A stretch of DNA of 64,000 nucleotides, from positions 62,001 to 126,000 of the forward strand of contig CAKTQR010000001.1 in assembly GCA_934597175.1 (NCBI GenBank), in the 5' to 3' direction. The notes under the pieces are model-generated. The model was not told where the DNA came from. It did not search any database and saw only the letters and a program-made list of their open reading frames with translations. Of this stretch, positions 22,312 through 30,891 are shown in pieces. Within the stretch, counting starts at the first letter, position 1; the number at the start of each line of letters is the position of its first letter. The DNA is from an uncultured Oscillospiraceae bacterium (GTDB lineage Bacteria > Bacillota > Clostridia > Oscillospirales > Oscillospiraceae). Position numbers and translations under genes: made by a program.

Positions 22312-25300
22312 TCACTCTATGGATTTGAGTGCGCCTGCCATGTCGATATTGTCTATCCTGCGGCGCATGATGGCGTTTACGATGAGCGCAAAGGCAAAGG
22401 TGAGCACGATCGCAAAGGCAAAGCTGAGGGGCGATATCATGGGCTTAAAGTACATCATATCGACCTTGATAGCATCCATGACGAAGGCATGAAACACCAC
22501 GCCCAGCAGCAGGCCGAACAGTCCGCCCATGCCGGTAAGCACAAGGTTTTCCCTAAAGACATAGTTTGCCGCCTCATGCGGGTAAAAGCCCAGCACCTTT
22601 ATCGTCGCAATCTCACGGACGCGCTCGGAAATGTTGATATTCGTGAGGTTGTACAGAACGATGAACGCAAGAAGTCCTGCGCAGAGGATGATCATCGCGA
22701 CGACGAACAAAAGGCTCGACATCATGTTGCTTATCCTGTCTCTTGAGCTTACGCTCATCTGCATGGTGCGCACGCCGTCAACGGAGGATATCTTTTCCCC
22801 GCAGGCGGACACATCCGCACCCTCGGGCGCTTTCAAAAGCGCCGCCTTGAGCTCGGGCGCACTGCCCCACTGCTCGGTGCAGGTATCGAGGTTTACAAAC
22901 ACGAGGTTTTCGACATAGTTATCGAAAATGCCGCTGACTTTAACCGTGAGGGTGTCCATATCGGCGGTGGTGAGCTTTATCTCATCGCCTATACCTATGT
23001 CCATCATCCTCGCAAGATTACAGTTAATTATCGCTTCGCCCGCTTTCGGGTATGCGACAGCTTCTCCGTCGTTCACGAGATTTATAAAATCGCCCATCCC
23101 CTGCCCGTCGCTTGCCGAGAGCGTCACGGATTTTATCGAGCCGTTGGCGCTGACATCGGCGCTCGTGCGGTAAAGGAACATGGACTCGGCGACATTATCG
23201 CCGCAGTCGTCGAGGAAGATCTTCTGCTCGTCGGGAGTCATGTCATAGGCAAGCGAGACCTCGTAGTCGTACAAAATTATATCGCTGTACTGCTTGTCGA
23301 CAACGCCCTGTATGGTGTCGTTTAATCCCAGCGCCGTCAGGACAAGGGCGGTGCAGCCGCCGATGCCGAGGAGCATCATAAATATACGCTTCTTGTAGCG
23401 GAAAATATTACGCACGGAGACCTTCTGCATGAAGCTGAGCCTGTTCCAGATAAAGCCGATGCGCTCTAAAAGTATGCGCTTGCCGGCCTCGGGCGCTTTG
23501 GGTCTAATGAGATCCGAGGGTGCGCACTTAAGCTCCTTAACGCAGCAGAACCATGTCACGAGCAGCATGCCGAGCAGATTTACGCCCACCATGCCGAAGG
23601 CAAGCGCCCAGTTCATGGTGAAAACAAGGCTCGAAAAGCTGTAGATTGTGCCGTAGCCAAACCAGACGATTGCCGGGAATGCAAATGCTCCGATGGCTAT
23701 ACCGATGATGCTGCCGAACAGCGTTGCGCTGCCGGAATAGATCATGTATTTGAGCATTATCGACGACGAGCTGTAGCCGAGGGCTTTCATGATGCCTATC
23801 TGCGTGCGCTGGTCGTCTATCATGCGGGTCATGGTCGTAAGGCACACGAGTACCGCAACAAGGAAGAAAAACACCGGGAACACGCCCGCAACGCTCTGCA
23901 CGACATCGGTGTCGCTGGAGAAGCAGACATAGCCGATGTTGGTGTCCCGGCCGAGCACATAGGTGTCGGCATGCTCCATGTTCTTTATCTGCTTCTCAGC
24001 AGCGGTGAGCTGCGACTTGGCGTAGTCAAGCTGCGATTTTGCCGCATCAAGCTGCTTTTTGCCGTCGGCAAGCTCCTTCTCGGCCTTGGCAAACTCGGTC
24101 TCCATCTGCTGCTTAGACTTTTCGTACTGCGCCCTGCCCTGTGCGATCTGCCGAGGGGCATCTTCGAGCTGCTTTCTCGCCTTGTCAAGCTCGGTCTGAC
24201 CGGCGTTTACCTGCGCATAGCCGCTGTCAAGCTCGGCCTTGGCATCGTCAAGCTGCTTTTTATACGGCGCAAGCTCGGCGTCTATCTCGGCTTTTCTCGC
24301 CTGAGCGGTTTCGAGATTTGCCTCGGCTCTGCTAAGCGCATTTTCGTTCGTCTCAAGCTGCGATTGTTTGAGGCGTATCTGCGTTCTGAGGCTTGCCGCC
24401 TTGAGGGTCTGACCGTTTGCGACAGCTTCGTCAAGCTGGGCATTGAGCTCATCAAGCTCGGCATTGAGCTGCGCTATATTGGCCTTGCGGGTCTCGATTC
24501 TATTGGTGTAGGTCTCTATCTGGCGGTCAACAACGAGGTATGCGCTCTTGCTGCGGGTCTCGAACTGCTTTAAGCCGCTTTCATACTCGGCCTTGCCCTT
24601 GTCAAGCTGCGCCCTTGCCGCATCGAGCTCGGCCTGCTTTTCATCCAATATAGACGGGTCTTGCAGCATTTTCTCCGCTTCGTCGAGCTGCTTCTTAGCT
24701 GTGGCAAGCTTTGCCTCGGCATTTGCCTTCTCGGTCTTGAGCTGCTTTACGCCGTTTTCGTACTCCGCCTTGGCAGGCTCGTACTCGTTTAGTCCCGCCT
24801 GATACTGCGCCTTTGCGTCGGCAAGCTTCTCGTTTGCCTCGTCGATTATGCTGTCATAGCGGATGACCGCCCGCTCTTCCATAAACTTTTCAAGCGGCTT
24901 TACATACGCCTCGGCGTTATCCTTATATTCGTCGGAGTAGACATAGCCCTCGGCATCGACGGTGACATAGATATCGGTAAAATAATCGACCGAGAAGCCG
25001 TCCGACGGCAGGTAGATGTAACCCTCGACGCTGCCGCTGGCAAGGGTGCTCGACCCACGCTCAAGGTTAATGTACAAAACGGTCTCCGTCAGGCCGACAA
25101 TGGTATACTCATCATATGCGAAGGTGTCCATGGTCTGCTCGGAGTTCTGCTTTGCAAGCTTTATGGTCTTGCCGATGTCGTCCTCGGTGTACATTTCGGG
25201 GTCGGCAAGGCACTCGTTGCCCTTTTGGGGCATGCGGCCGGCTTTGAGGTCTATGAGATTTATCCGCTCGGGTATCTCCTGAGCCGCTATGACGATGGAT

Positions 25301-25602
25301 TTATCGTCGCTTTGATTATACAGAAAGTCTGCGCTTACAACGCCCTCGGCGTCCTTAACGCCGTCGAGCTTCAGGACCTCGTCAACATCGTCCTGCGTTA
25401 AGCCTAGAGTCGACACGAGGCGGAAGTTATAAAAATTCGTCTCGTGCAGATAGCGGTCATATGTCTCTATAAAATCCGGCTTTGACATGCGCAGGCCGAC
25501 AAAAAGCCCCGCACCGAGCGCAATGATGGCGAATATCGCCATGTAGCGTCCGAAGCTGCCCTTTATCTCCCTAATAGTCAATTTTGCCGTCTGCTTGTTC
25601 AT
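22312..25602 (-). CDS. ABC transporter permease, FtsX/MacB-like, with long coiled coil
   Basis: A 1096-aa protein. The first membrane helix (about 18-37) is followed by a MacB-like periplasmic-type domain, then some 300 residues of heptad-rich Ala/Glu/Lys/Leu coiled coil (about 250-545), three helices (about 565-690), a second extracellular domain and three C-terminal helices, that is, two FtsX permease units. ATPase and permease are adjacent (25613/25602), so they form one exporter or mechanotransmission system. The coiled-coil insert is seen in clostridial members and may reach through the wall; the substrate is unknown. Confidence 0.88.
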   Translation of the reverse strand: MNKQTAKLTIREIKGSFGRYMAIFAIIALGAGLFVGLRMSKPDFIETYDRYLHETNFYNFRLVSTLGLTQDDVDEVLKLDGVKDAEGVVSADFLYNQSDDKSIVIAAQEIPERINLIDLKAGRMPQKGNECLADPEMYTEDDIGKTIKLAKQNSEQTMDTFAYDEYTIVGLTETVLYINLERGSSTLASGSVEGYIYLPSDGFSVDYFTDIYVTVDAEGYVYSDEYKDNAEAYVKPLEKFMEERAVIRYDSIIDEANEKLADAKAQYQAGLNEYEPAKAEYENGVKQLKTEKANAEAKLATAKKQLDEAEKMLQDPSILDEKQAELDAARAQLDKGKAEYESGLKQFETRSKSAYLVVDRQIETYTNRIETRKANIAQLNAELDELNAQLDEAVANGQTLKAASLRTQIRLKQSQLETNENALSRAEANLETAQARKAEIDAELAPYKKQLDDAKAELDSGYAQVNAGQTELDKARKQLEDAPRQIAQGRAQYEKSKQQMETEFAKAEKELADGKKQLDAAKSQLDYAKSQLTAAEKQIKNMEHADTYVLGRDTNIGYVCFSSDTDVVQSVAGVFPVFFFLVAVLVCLTTMTRMIDDQRTQIGIMKALGYSSSSIMLKYMIYSGSATLFGSIIGIAIGAFAFPAIVWFGYGTIYSFSSLVFTMNWALAFGMVGVNLLGMLLVTWFCCVKELKCAPSDLIRPKAPEAGKRILLERIGFIWNRLSFMQKVSVRNIFRYKKRIFMMLLGIGGCTALVLTALGLNDTIQGVVDKQYSDIILYDYEVSLAYDMTPDEQKIFLDDCGDNVAESMFLYRTSADVSANGSIKSVTLSASDGQGMGDFINLVNDGEAVAYPKAGEAIINCNLARMMDIGIGDEIKLTTADMDTLTVKVSGIFDNYVENLVFVNLDTCTEQWGSAPELKAALLKAPEGADVSACGEKISSVDGVRTMQMSVSSRDRISNMMSSLLFVVAMIILCAGLLAFIVLYNLTNINISERVREIATIKVLGFYPHEAANYVFRENLVLTGMGGLFGLLLGVVFHAFVMDAIKVDMMYFKPMISPLSFAFAIVLTFAFALIVNAIMRRRIDNIDMAGALKSIE

Positions 25603-25612
25603 TTAGCGTTCC

Positions 25613-26317
25613 TTACCATTCTATGAATTCTATCGGAGTGGGGTCGGGGTTAATTGTGACATCGGTCACGGTGCCGCTTTTTATGGACACCACCCTGTCT
25701 GCCATCGCCGTCAGCGCCTGATTGTGCGTTATGATGACGACGGTCATGCCGTTTTTGCGGCTGCAATCCTGCAAAAGCTGCAGGACCGCCTTACCGGTCT
25801 TATAGTCGAGTGCACCGGTCGGCTCATCGCACAAAAGAAGCTTCGGATTTTTCGCCAGAGCTCGGGCTATTGCCACACGCTGCTGCTCGCCGCCGGAAAG
25901 CTGCGCCGGGAAATTATTTGCCCTGTCCTTTAATCCTACAAGCTCAATGACCTTTCGTGCATCCATCGGGTCACGGCATATCTGCGCCGCAAGCTCGACA
26001 TTCTCAAGTGCCGTCAGGTTTTGAATGAGGTTATAAAACTGGAACACGAAGCCTATATCGTATCTGCGATAGGTCGTGAGCTGTTTGGAGTTATACTTTG
26101 ATATCTCCTGCCCGTCGAGCATGACCTTGCCCGAGGTGAGCTCATCCATACCGCCGATGATGTTCAGCAGCGTCGTCTTGCCTGCGCCCGATGCGCCAAC
26201 GATAACGCAGATCTCGCCCTTTTCTATATCAAAGGTCGCATCCTTCAGGGCCTCGATCTGTATCTCGCCCATCTGATAAACTTTTCTGACTTTTTCAAAA
26301 TGAACATATGCCGACAT
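25613..26317 (-). CDS. ABC transporter ATP-binding protein (MacB/LolD type)
   Basis: A 234-aa ATPase energising the adjacent permease. Walker A GASGAGKTT, Q-loop FQFYNLIQNLTA, signature LSGGEQQRVAIARALA, Walker B LLLCDEPTGALD and the H-loop VIITHN are intact. The EPTGALD form is typical of MacB/LolD/FtsE-like exporters. Start ATG 26317 (AGGGGA SD) is chosen over 26335. Ten bases separate its stop from the permease start. Confidence 0.93.
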   Translation of the reverse strand: MSAYVHFEKVRKVYQMGEIQIEALKDATFDIEKGEICVIVGASGAGKTTLLNIIGGMDELTSGKVMLDGQEISKYNSKQLTTYRRYDIGFVFQFYNLIQNLTALENVELAAQICRDPMDARKVIELVGLKDRANNFPAQLSGGEQQRVAIARALAKNPKLLLCDEPTGALDYKTGKAVLQLLQDCSRKNGMTVVIITHNQALTAMADRVVSIKSGTVTDVTINPDPTPIEFIEW

Positions 26318-26380
26318 AATGCTGTCCCCTAACAAATTATTATTTTATAATTATACTAAAAGTCCAGCCCCTTTTCAACA

Positions 26381-26410
26381 GAAAAACCGTGGCAAAACCA
26401 CGGTTTTTCA
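26381..26410 (-). terminator. Terminator of the lipase gene
   Basis: The stem AAAAACCGTGG/CCACGGTTTTT has a short loop, about 20 bases past the lipase stop on the minus strand. Confidence 0.85.
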
Positions 26411-26428
26411 ATTAATTCACATTTTTAT

Positions 26429-27790
26429 TTATCCGATTTTCCAAATACCGAAGCTCGGCGGCTTCATGCCGGCTGCCGGGACATTGTCGTAGGTGCTCGT
26501 GATGTTGTCGATAAGGTCAAGATACATGGACCTGACCTTGTATGCGGTGTTGGAGAAAATGCCGCCGACGATGCTCAAGTGGTCATACGGCTGCGTGGGC
26601 AGGACATTCCACACGCCGGTCTCAAAGTGCTTAGCCGACTTACCGTCATACATCACATAGCCCTGACTGCCGTCGGTTTTCAGGCAGTTAAAGCTGCTGT
26701 CGATGGGATACAGACCGGACACGACATTGACCATGCCGTCGTTGGGAAGCCAGCTGCGGTCGATGTACACGCCGCCCGGGGTATACTTATCGTAGTAGCC
26801 GCCCATCATCTGCGCAAAGGGCTTGAGCAGAACGAACATGGTTGCGTTGGGTAGCTCGGTCTTTGTGACCTTGCTGTAGTGCGTAGCGTCGCCGGTCACA
26901 GAAAAGTAATAAACGCCGTCCTGTATCTCGATGCCGTCGTTAATTTTCAGGGCATTGTCGATGGTGAGGTCATATATCGCATTGTCGTTGTGGCTCATGA
27001 ACTTCTTGTCGTTGAGTACACGGATGAGGTACTCAAGGTCGGTCTCGCCGTCCTTCTGATATATGCCGAAGTGCTCAAGCTGGAGATCGTACACGCCCTT
27101 GAACTTGGTGATGCCGAGCGATGCGCCGATGTTGTACATGAAGTTGGTGACCACATCGGTGGAAATGTCGCACTTTTCGATAAAGGTCGTGCCGTTGTGG
27201 GGAGCAGACACCGCCGTGAGCGAATACACCCAGTCGCCTCTGCCGCCCTTAAAGAACGGCGAGACCTCAACGCCTGCCGCCTTTGCGGCTGCGACCTCTT
27301 CGGGTGCGCCGTTTGTGAGAATTTCAAGGAACATACGGATGGTTGCGCCGCCGAAGCTGTGACCGATAAGGTTTATCTTCTTGTCGGCGCTCCAGCCGTC
27401 AAACAGCGGCTCGTCATAGGTGATTCCGAAGCGGTCGTGATCCTTTTCGCCGGAGTGGACGATGCCGTAATCGACTTTTGTGCCGGTAAGCTGGGCATAC
27501 AGCTCGCAGGCTCTGTCCCATGCGCCGGACAGCGGGCCGACTTGAGCTGCGTAGCTTTCAAAGCCATTGTTATTGAGGTACTTCATTAGATTGCCGGTCG
27601 TCATGCCCCAATACGGGACTATCGGGTCAAGATCCGATCTTGCGCCCCAGCCCATGAGTCCGTGGACGAAAACGAATGGGTAATCTTCCTGCTTTGCCGT
27701 GTCGTTGTCCGCCATTGCGGGGAATGCGAAGAGACTTGCCGCCAATGCAAGCACCAGCACTATGCACAGCAGCCTTTTAAATTTTCTCAT
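26429..27790 (-). CDS. Secreted lipase/esterase, alpha/beta hydrolase
   Basis: A 453-aa exported protein: a signal peptide (1-27 or so, ending AMA) followed by an alpha/beta-hydrolase domain with the oxyanion motif FVFVHGLMGWG and nucleophile elbow INLIGHSFGGATIRMF. Features such as KDHDRFG and VSAPHNGTTF recall Staphylococcus/Geobacillus family I.5 lipases, which act on triacylglycerols. Asp and His of the triad are likely in DGMVNVVS and QPYDHLSIVG. The start is the second ATG (27790), six bases from AAGGAGG; the first ATG abuts the SD. Confidence 0.9.
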   Translation of the reverse strand: MRKFKRLLCIVLVLALAASLFAFPAMADNDTAKQEDYPFVFVHGLMGWGARSDLDPIVPYWGMTTGNLMKYLNNNGFESYAAQVGPLSGAWDRACELYAQLTGTKVDYGIVHSGEKDHDRFGITYDEPLFDGWSADKKINLIGHSFGGATIRMFLEILTNGAPEEVAAAKAAGVEVSPFFKGGRGDWVYSLTAVSAPHNGTTFIEKCDISTDVVTNFMYNIGASLGITKFKGVYDLQLEHFGIYQKDGETDLEYLIRVLNDKKFMSHNDNAIYDLTIDNALKINDGIEIQDGVYYFSVTGDATHYSKVTKTELPNATMFVLLKPFAQMMGGYYDKYTPGGVYIDRSWLPNDGMVNVVSGLYPIDSSFNCLKTDGSQGYVMYDGKSAKHFETGVWNVLPTQPYDHLSIVGGIFSNTAYKVRSMYLDLIDNITSTYDNVPAAGMKPPSFGIWKIG

Positions 27791-27836
27791 GCTCATCCTC
27801 CTTGTACATACATTATTTTGGGGTATGTCTGAATGA

Positions 27837-27866
27837 ATATTACCATGTTGTGCTAGCCACCGTCAA
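27837..27866 (-). promoter_or_regulatory. Promoter of the lipase gene
   Basis: On the minus strand TTGACG (27861-27866), 18 bases, TAATAT (27837-27842) with a TGn extension. Confidence 0.55.
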
Positions 27867-27947
27867 TCAAACCGGAAAATTTCGGCATATTGCAAAAACA
27901 GCGGTGGTAAAATTTATGCAAGATACAACAAGCGCCAATGTCCGCTC

Positions 27948-27976
27948 TTGCCAATTCGGCAATTCGGTGTTATAAT
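27948..27976 (+). promoter_or_regulatory. Promoter of tRNA-Gly
   Basis: TTGCCA (27948-27953), 17 bases, TATAAT (27971-27976), ten bases before the tRNA 5' end. Confidence 0.75.
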
Positions 27977-27985
27977 GCATTTTAT

Positions 27986-28059
27986 GCGGGTGTAGTTCAA
28001 TGGCAGAACATCAGCTTCCCAAGCTGAATACGGGGGTTCGATTCCCCTCACCCGCTCCA
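27986..28059 (+). tRNA. tRNA-Gly (anticodon CCC)
   Basis: A complete 74-nt cloverleaf: acceptor GCGGGTG/CACCCGC, D arm with GTTCAATGGCAGAAC, anticodon stem TCAGC/GCTGA with loop TTCCCAA giving anticodon CCC, and T arm GGGGGTTCGATTCCCC. CCA is encoded. It reads the GGG codon. A stand-alone gene with its own promoter and terminator. Confidence 0.96.
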
Positions 28060-28060
28060 A

Positions 28061-28102
28061 AACGAAAAATCCTGTCGGACTTCCGGCAGGATTTTTCGTT
28101 TT
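28061..28102 (+). terminator. Terminator of tRNA-Gly
   Basis: An 18-bp stem with one wobble (AAACGAAAAATCCTG... pairing with ...CAGGATTTTTCGTTT) with loop ACTT follows the CCA end directly and ends in T's. Confidence 0.85.
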
Positions 28103-28116
28103 TATAGACAAGTATA

Positions 28117-28138
28117 CGCTTCGCTAATGAATAATGAA
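28117..28138 (-). repeat. Dispersed repeat, copy 2
   Basis: Reverse complement of 229-250 with a single mismatch. It lies between the tRNA terminator and the Ltp-gene terminator; the rest of 28103-28227 is plain AT-rich sequence with no gene. Confidence 0.5.
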
Positions 28139-28227
28139 TTTAAAATACTTCCTTGTTTTTGTTTTGATGTGATTATATCAAGTTATGAGGTGTATATCAA
28201 CCAAAATCGATTGCTGAATTACATACT

Positions 28228-28268
28228 AAAAAATAAGCCCTGCAACTCAATGTTGCAGGGCTAATATT
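28228..28268 (-). terminator. Terminator of the zinc-ribbon/Ltp gene
   Basis: The perfect stem AGCCCTGCAAC/GTTGCAGGGCT (28236-28246, 28252-28262) reads into T6 on the minus strand. Confidence 0.88.
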
Positions 28269-29207
28269 TTAGTCGTCCAAGTGGTCGATGGCATACTGAG
28301 CTTCTTCTTTGGTAAACTTTTCGCCGTAACTTGAAATCAATTGATCGTAGATTGCACTTTTTGACATGTTCATCATGTCTCTGTATGACTTTGCCTTTAT
28401 TAGTGCGTTTCTGTTCCAGTCATATTCAAGATTATCAATAGCATACTGCGCAGCATCCTTTTCAAAGCCTTCGCCATAGGATGAAATAAGTTGGTCATAA
28501 ATTGCCTGCTTGGACATATTCATGACCTCGGCATAGCTTTTTGCTTTAATAAGCGCATTTTTATATTCCCTTGAGGGTTCTTTTCCTAATGAATATGTAA
28601 TAGTGATCGAGCTGCCCTCATTAACCTTTTCGCCTGCTTTTATGCTTTGTTTGATAACTCCGCCTTTGTCGGTCTTATCGGAATAGTCCTGCTTGACCGT
28701 GAGCTTCAAGCCGTTATTCTTGCACCACTCCGTCGCCTCGGTCTCAGACATTTTGCTGAAATCTGCAACTTCGACCTGTTTTACATCAACTACATCAGTA
28801 ATTTTTGTTTGACTATCGCCGACATCGTCAATATCGTCAACACCCGCATCATCATTATTAAGATTGCTCACTAATACAAGGATAAAGAACAGGCCGAAAA
28901 CGACCGACAGTATGACCTTAACGCTCTTTTTCATGCCGCCATGGTACTTCCACATAAGAAATATGCCAACAGGCGCAATGAATACGAGCATCAGCCACAT
29001 AAACCATTTTTCTAAATAGAAATTTGTTTTTTCAGTCTTCTGCACATTAATTACTTCTTCGACTTTTAGCTCATACATCTTTTCATCAGTTTCAGGTTCT
29101 TGCTCCGGTTTGCTGACGAGCTTTAACTGCCGTCCACATTTTGGACAGACAATAGTGTCTATATCTATTTTTTCGCCACAGTACTTACAAAACTTCTTAT
29201 CTTCCAT
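28269..29207 (-). CDS. Zinc-ribbon membrane protein with PASTA-like and duplicated Ltp domains
   Basis: A 312-aa protein. An N-terminal zinc ribbon (KFCKYCGEKI...VCPKCGRQL), an acidic linker, two membrane helices (about 80-98 and 107-127), a PASTA-like segment (about 155-225: SETEATEWCKNNGLKL, GGVIKQSIKAGEKVNEGSSITITYSLG), and two 47-residue copies of the Ltp repeat (NALIKAKSY...MNMSK.AIYDQLISSYGE). Ltp domains occur in host-surface lipoproteins and phage superinfection-exclusion proteins. Start at ATG 29207 after GGGGGGA. It follows the TM2 gene by 19 bases. The function is unknown. Confidence 0.82.
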   Translation of the reverse strand: MEDKKFCKYCGEKIDIDTIVCPKCGRQLKLVSKPEQEPETDEKMYELKVEEVINVQKTEKTNFYLEKWFMWLMLVFIAPVGIFLMWKYHGGMKKSVKVILSVVFGLFFILVLVSNLNNDDAGVDDIDDVGDSQTKITDVVDVKQVEVADFSKMSETEATEWCKNNGLKLTVKQDYSDKTDKGGVIKQSIKAGEKVNEGSSITITYSLGKEPSREYKNALIKAKSYAEVMNMSKQAIYDQLISSYGEGFEKDAAQYAIDNLEYDWNRNALIKAKSYRDMMNMSKSAIYDQLISSYGEKFTKEEAQYAIDHLDD

Positions 29208-29226
29208 TTGCTCATATCCCCCCATC

Positions 29227-29604
29227 TTAAACATAGTACGGATTTGGTTTTGATAATATTGCAATCAAATCCATTATCCAGCCAATGCAGAGCAATCCTG
29301 CCGTAAAAATATAAACGATGCCCATTCCAACTTTACCCTCGTAAAACTTATGTGCACCCAAAACGCCTAAAAACAGGCACAGGAAAAAGGCGACCCACTT
29401 ATCGCAGCGTTTTACACCTGCCGCAACCGCATTGACCGTATTTGTGTTTGTATTCATGTTGGTGTTATTGATAACGATCTGTGGGCTGCTTTCATTTTGT
29501 TCTGTTTTCAGCTTTTCCAGTTGTCTGCCGCAGCTTGGGCAAAGCACAGCATCGCAGTGAACTTTGCTGCCGCAAAATTCGCAAAACTTACTATCCTCCG
29601 GCAT
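29227..29604 (-). CDS. Zinc-ribbon TM2-domain membrane protein
   Basis: A 125-aa protein with a zinc ribbon (KFCEFCGSKVHCDAVLCPSCGRQL), an Asn/Thr-rich linker, and a TM2 domain: KWVAFFLCLFLGVLGAHKFYEGKVGMGIVYIFTAG followed by a second helix ending in DLIAIL. The start ATG 29604 follows AAAGGAGAAG; the longer frame is rejected. Same operon as the Ltp protein, with matching zinc ribbons, so the two may interact. Confidence 0.85.
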   Translation of the reverse strand: MPEDSKFCEFCGSKVHCDAVLCPSCGRQLEKLKTEQNESSPQIVINNTNMNTNTNTVNAVAAGVKRCDKWVAFFLCLFLGVLGAHKFYEGKVGMGIVYIFTAGLLCIGWIMDLIAILSKPNPYYV

Positions 29605-29671
29605 TATTCTTCTCCTTTTCTCATTTTTTGTAGTTTTAACCGGGTTCAGCCTTTCGGCTACTTTCATCAGT

Positions 29672-29701
29672 ATATCATACTTACTCGAATAGTGTAAGTA
29701 T
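29672..29701. promoter_or_regulatory. Divergent promoter/operator of the TM2-Ltp operon and XRE gene
   Basis: A palindrome ATACTTAC (29677-29684) / GTAAGTAT (29694-29701) with a 9-base centre. On the minus strand TTACAC (29692-29697) and TATACT (about 29669-29674) at 17-base spacing form a promoter for the TM2-Ltp operon, with the palindrome over its -35 and spacer. The adjacent divergent XRE gene makes it a natural operator; binding is inferred. Confidence 0.55.
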
Positions 29702-29759
29702 TTTTTTAGAAAAAATGAGAAAATATTAAATGATAATGCTATTTGAGTGTTGGTGCAAT

Positions 29760-29993
29760 ATGTTTGACAGGAACAACGAGAATTACATATACGAACTGGT
29801 CAGCAAAAACATGAAGCGGATACGAAAAGAAAAGGGCTTGACGCAAGAGCAGCTCGCCGAAAAGATGTCCTACTCCACGCAGTTTATATCAAACATCGAG
29901 AGTAAGAATCATCAGACCTTTTCACTTGGAACTTTGTGGCGGTTTGCTTTGGTATTGGGCATCGATATAAAAGATCTTTTTACGGAAGAATAA
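29760..29993 (+). CDS. XRE-family helix-turn-helix regulator
   Basis: A 77-aa single-domain DNA-binding protein: KNMKRIRKEKGLTQEQLAEKMSYSTQFISNIESKNHQTFSLGTLWRFALVLGIDIKDLF is the complete five-helix XRE fold. Start is uncertain (ATG 29760 preferred; ATG 29730 possible; neither has a strong SD). It diverges from the TM2-Ltp operon across a palindrome, so it likely represses that operon and itself. Confidence 0.88.
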   Translation: MFDRNNENYIYELVSKNMKRIRKEKGLTQEQLAEKMSYSTQFISNIESKNHQTFSLGTLWRFALVLGIDIKDLFTEE

Positions 29994-29998
29994 AAATG

Positions 29999-30031
29999 CC
30001 CCGAGCAAGGCGAATGCTTTGCTCGGGGTTT
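29999..30031. terminator. Terminator between the XRE gene and uppP
   Basis: The stem CCCCGAGCAA/TTGCTCGGGG is followed by TTT, between convergent genes. Confidence 0.8.
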
Positions 30032-30039
30032 ACTTATAT

Positions 30040-30861
30040 TCACATAAAGTACAGCAATAATATTACGCCGAGGACGATACGGTACCAGCCGAAGATCTTG
30101 AAGTCACGCTTTTTGATATAGCTCATCAGAAACTTTATAACGAGCACCGAGACCAGGAACGCAGCGACGCAGCCGATGGCGAGCGTCATGAGCTCGACGG
30201 ATGTAAAGCTCAGTCCGAACTTGAGTATCTTTATAAACGACAGACCGATCATGACCGGTACGGCGAGGAAGAAGGTAAACTCCGCCGCCGCAACTCGGGA
30301 TACGCCGATGGTCAGTGCGCCGATTATCGTCGAGCCCGAGCGTGATGTGCCCGGAATTATGGACAGCACCTGAAACAGGCCGATGATGAATGCGGTCTTG
30401 TACGAGATATCCTCAAGCGTAAGGACCTTTGGCGTGCGGTTTTTGTTCCAGTTTTCGATAACGATAAACGCAACGCCGTAGATAACCAGTGCAAGCGATA
30501 TGACCGTGGGCGTGTGCAGGTGCGCTTCGATGTAATCGTCAAACAAAAGCGTAACTATAGCGCCCGGGATGCACGCCACAACGACCTTAAACCACATGGA
30601 AAACACATTCTTGCGGATGACGGGTTTTGACTTATCTTTCGTCTGGAACGGCCACATTTTGTCCCAAAACAGCATCACGACAGCCAGTATCGCTCCAAGC
30701 TGGATGACGACAAAGAACATATCCTTGAAGCTGTCGCTCACATTCATGTGGATAAACTCGTCGACCAGCAGCATATGGCCGGTGCTGGATATGGGCAGCC
30801 ACTCGGTTATTCCCTCGACGATGCCGAGGACAACTACTTTAAGTATTTCAATAAGCTCCAT
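30040..30861 (-). CDS. uppP: Undecaprenyl-diphosphatase
   Basis: A 273-aa polytopic enzyme (BacA family) that recycles the undecaprenyl carrier for wall synthesis and gives bacitracin resistance. Both active-site motifs are present: EGITEWLPISSTGHMLL (16-32) and PGTSRSGSTIIGAL. About eight helices. The stop is followed by a terminator shared with the XRE gene. Length is standard. Confidence 0.96.
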   Translation of the reverse strand: MELIEILKVVVLGIVEGITEWLPISSTGHMLLVDEFIHMNVSDSFKDMFFVVIQLGAILAVVMLFWDKMWPFQTKDKSKPVIRKNVFSMWFKVVVACIPGAIVTLLFDDYIEAHLHTPTVISLALVIYGVAFIVIENWNKNRTPKVLTLEDISYKTAFIIGLFQVLSIIPGTSRSGSTIIGALTIGVSRVAAAEFTFFLAVPVMIGLSFIKILKFGLSFTSVELMTLAIGCVAAFLVSVLVIKFLMSYIKKRDFKIFGWYRIVLGVILLLYFM

Positions 30862-30891
30862 ACAAATTCCTCAATAAAACCTATTCGCCTT

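Noticed and set aside
27914..28111. 65-residue minus-strand ORF (GIEPPYSAWEAD-type sequence)
   Set aside because: It is the antisense reading across tRNA-Gly and its terminator, a well-known spurious annotation.
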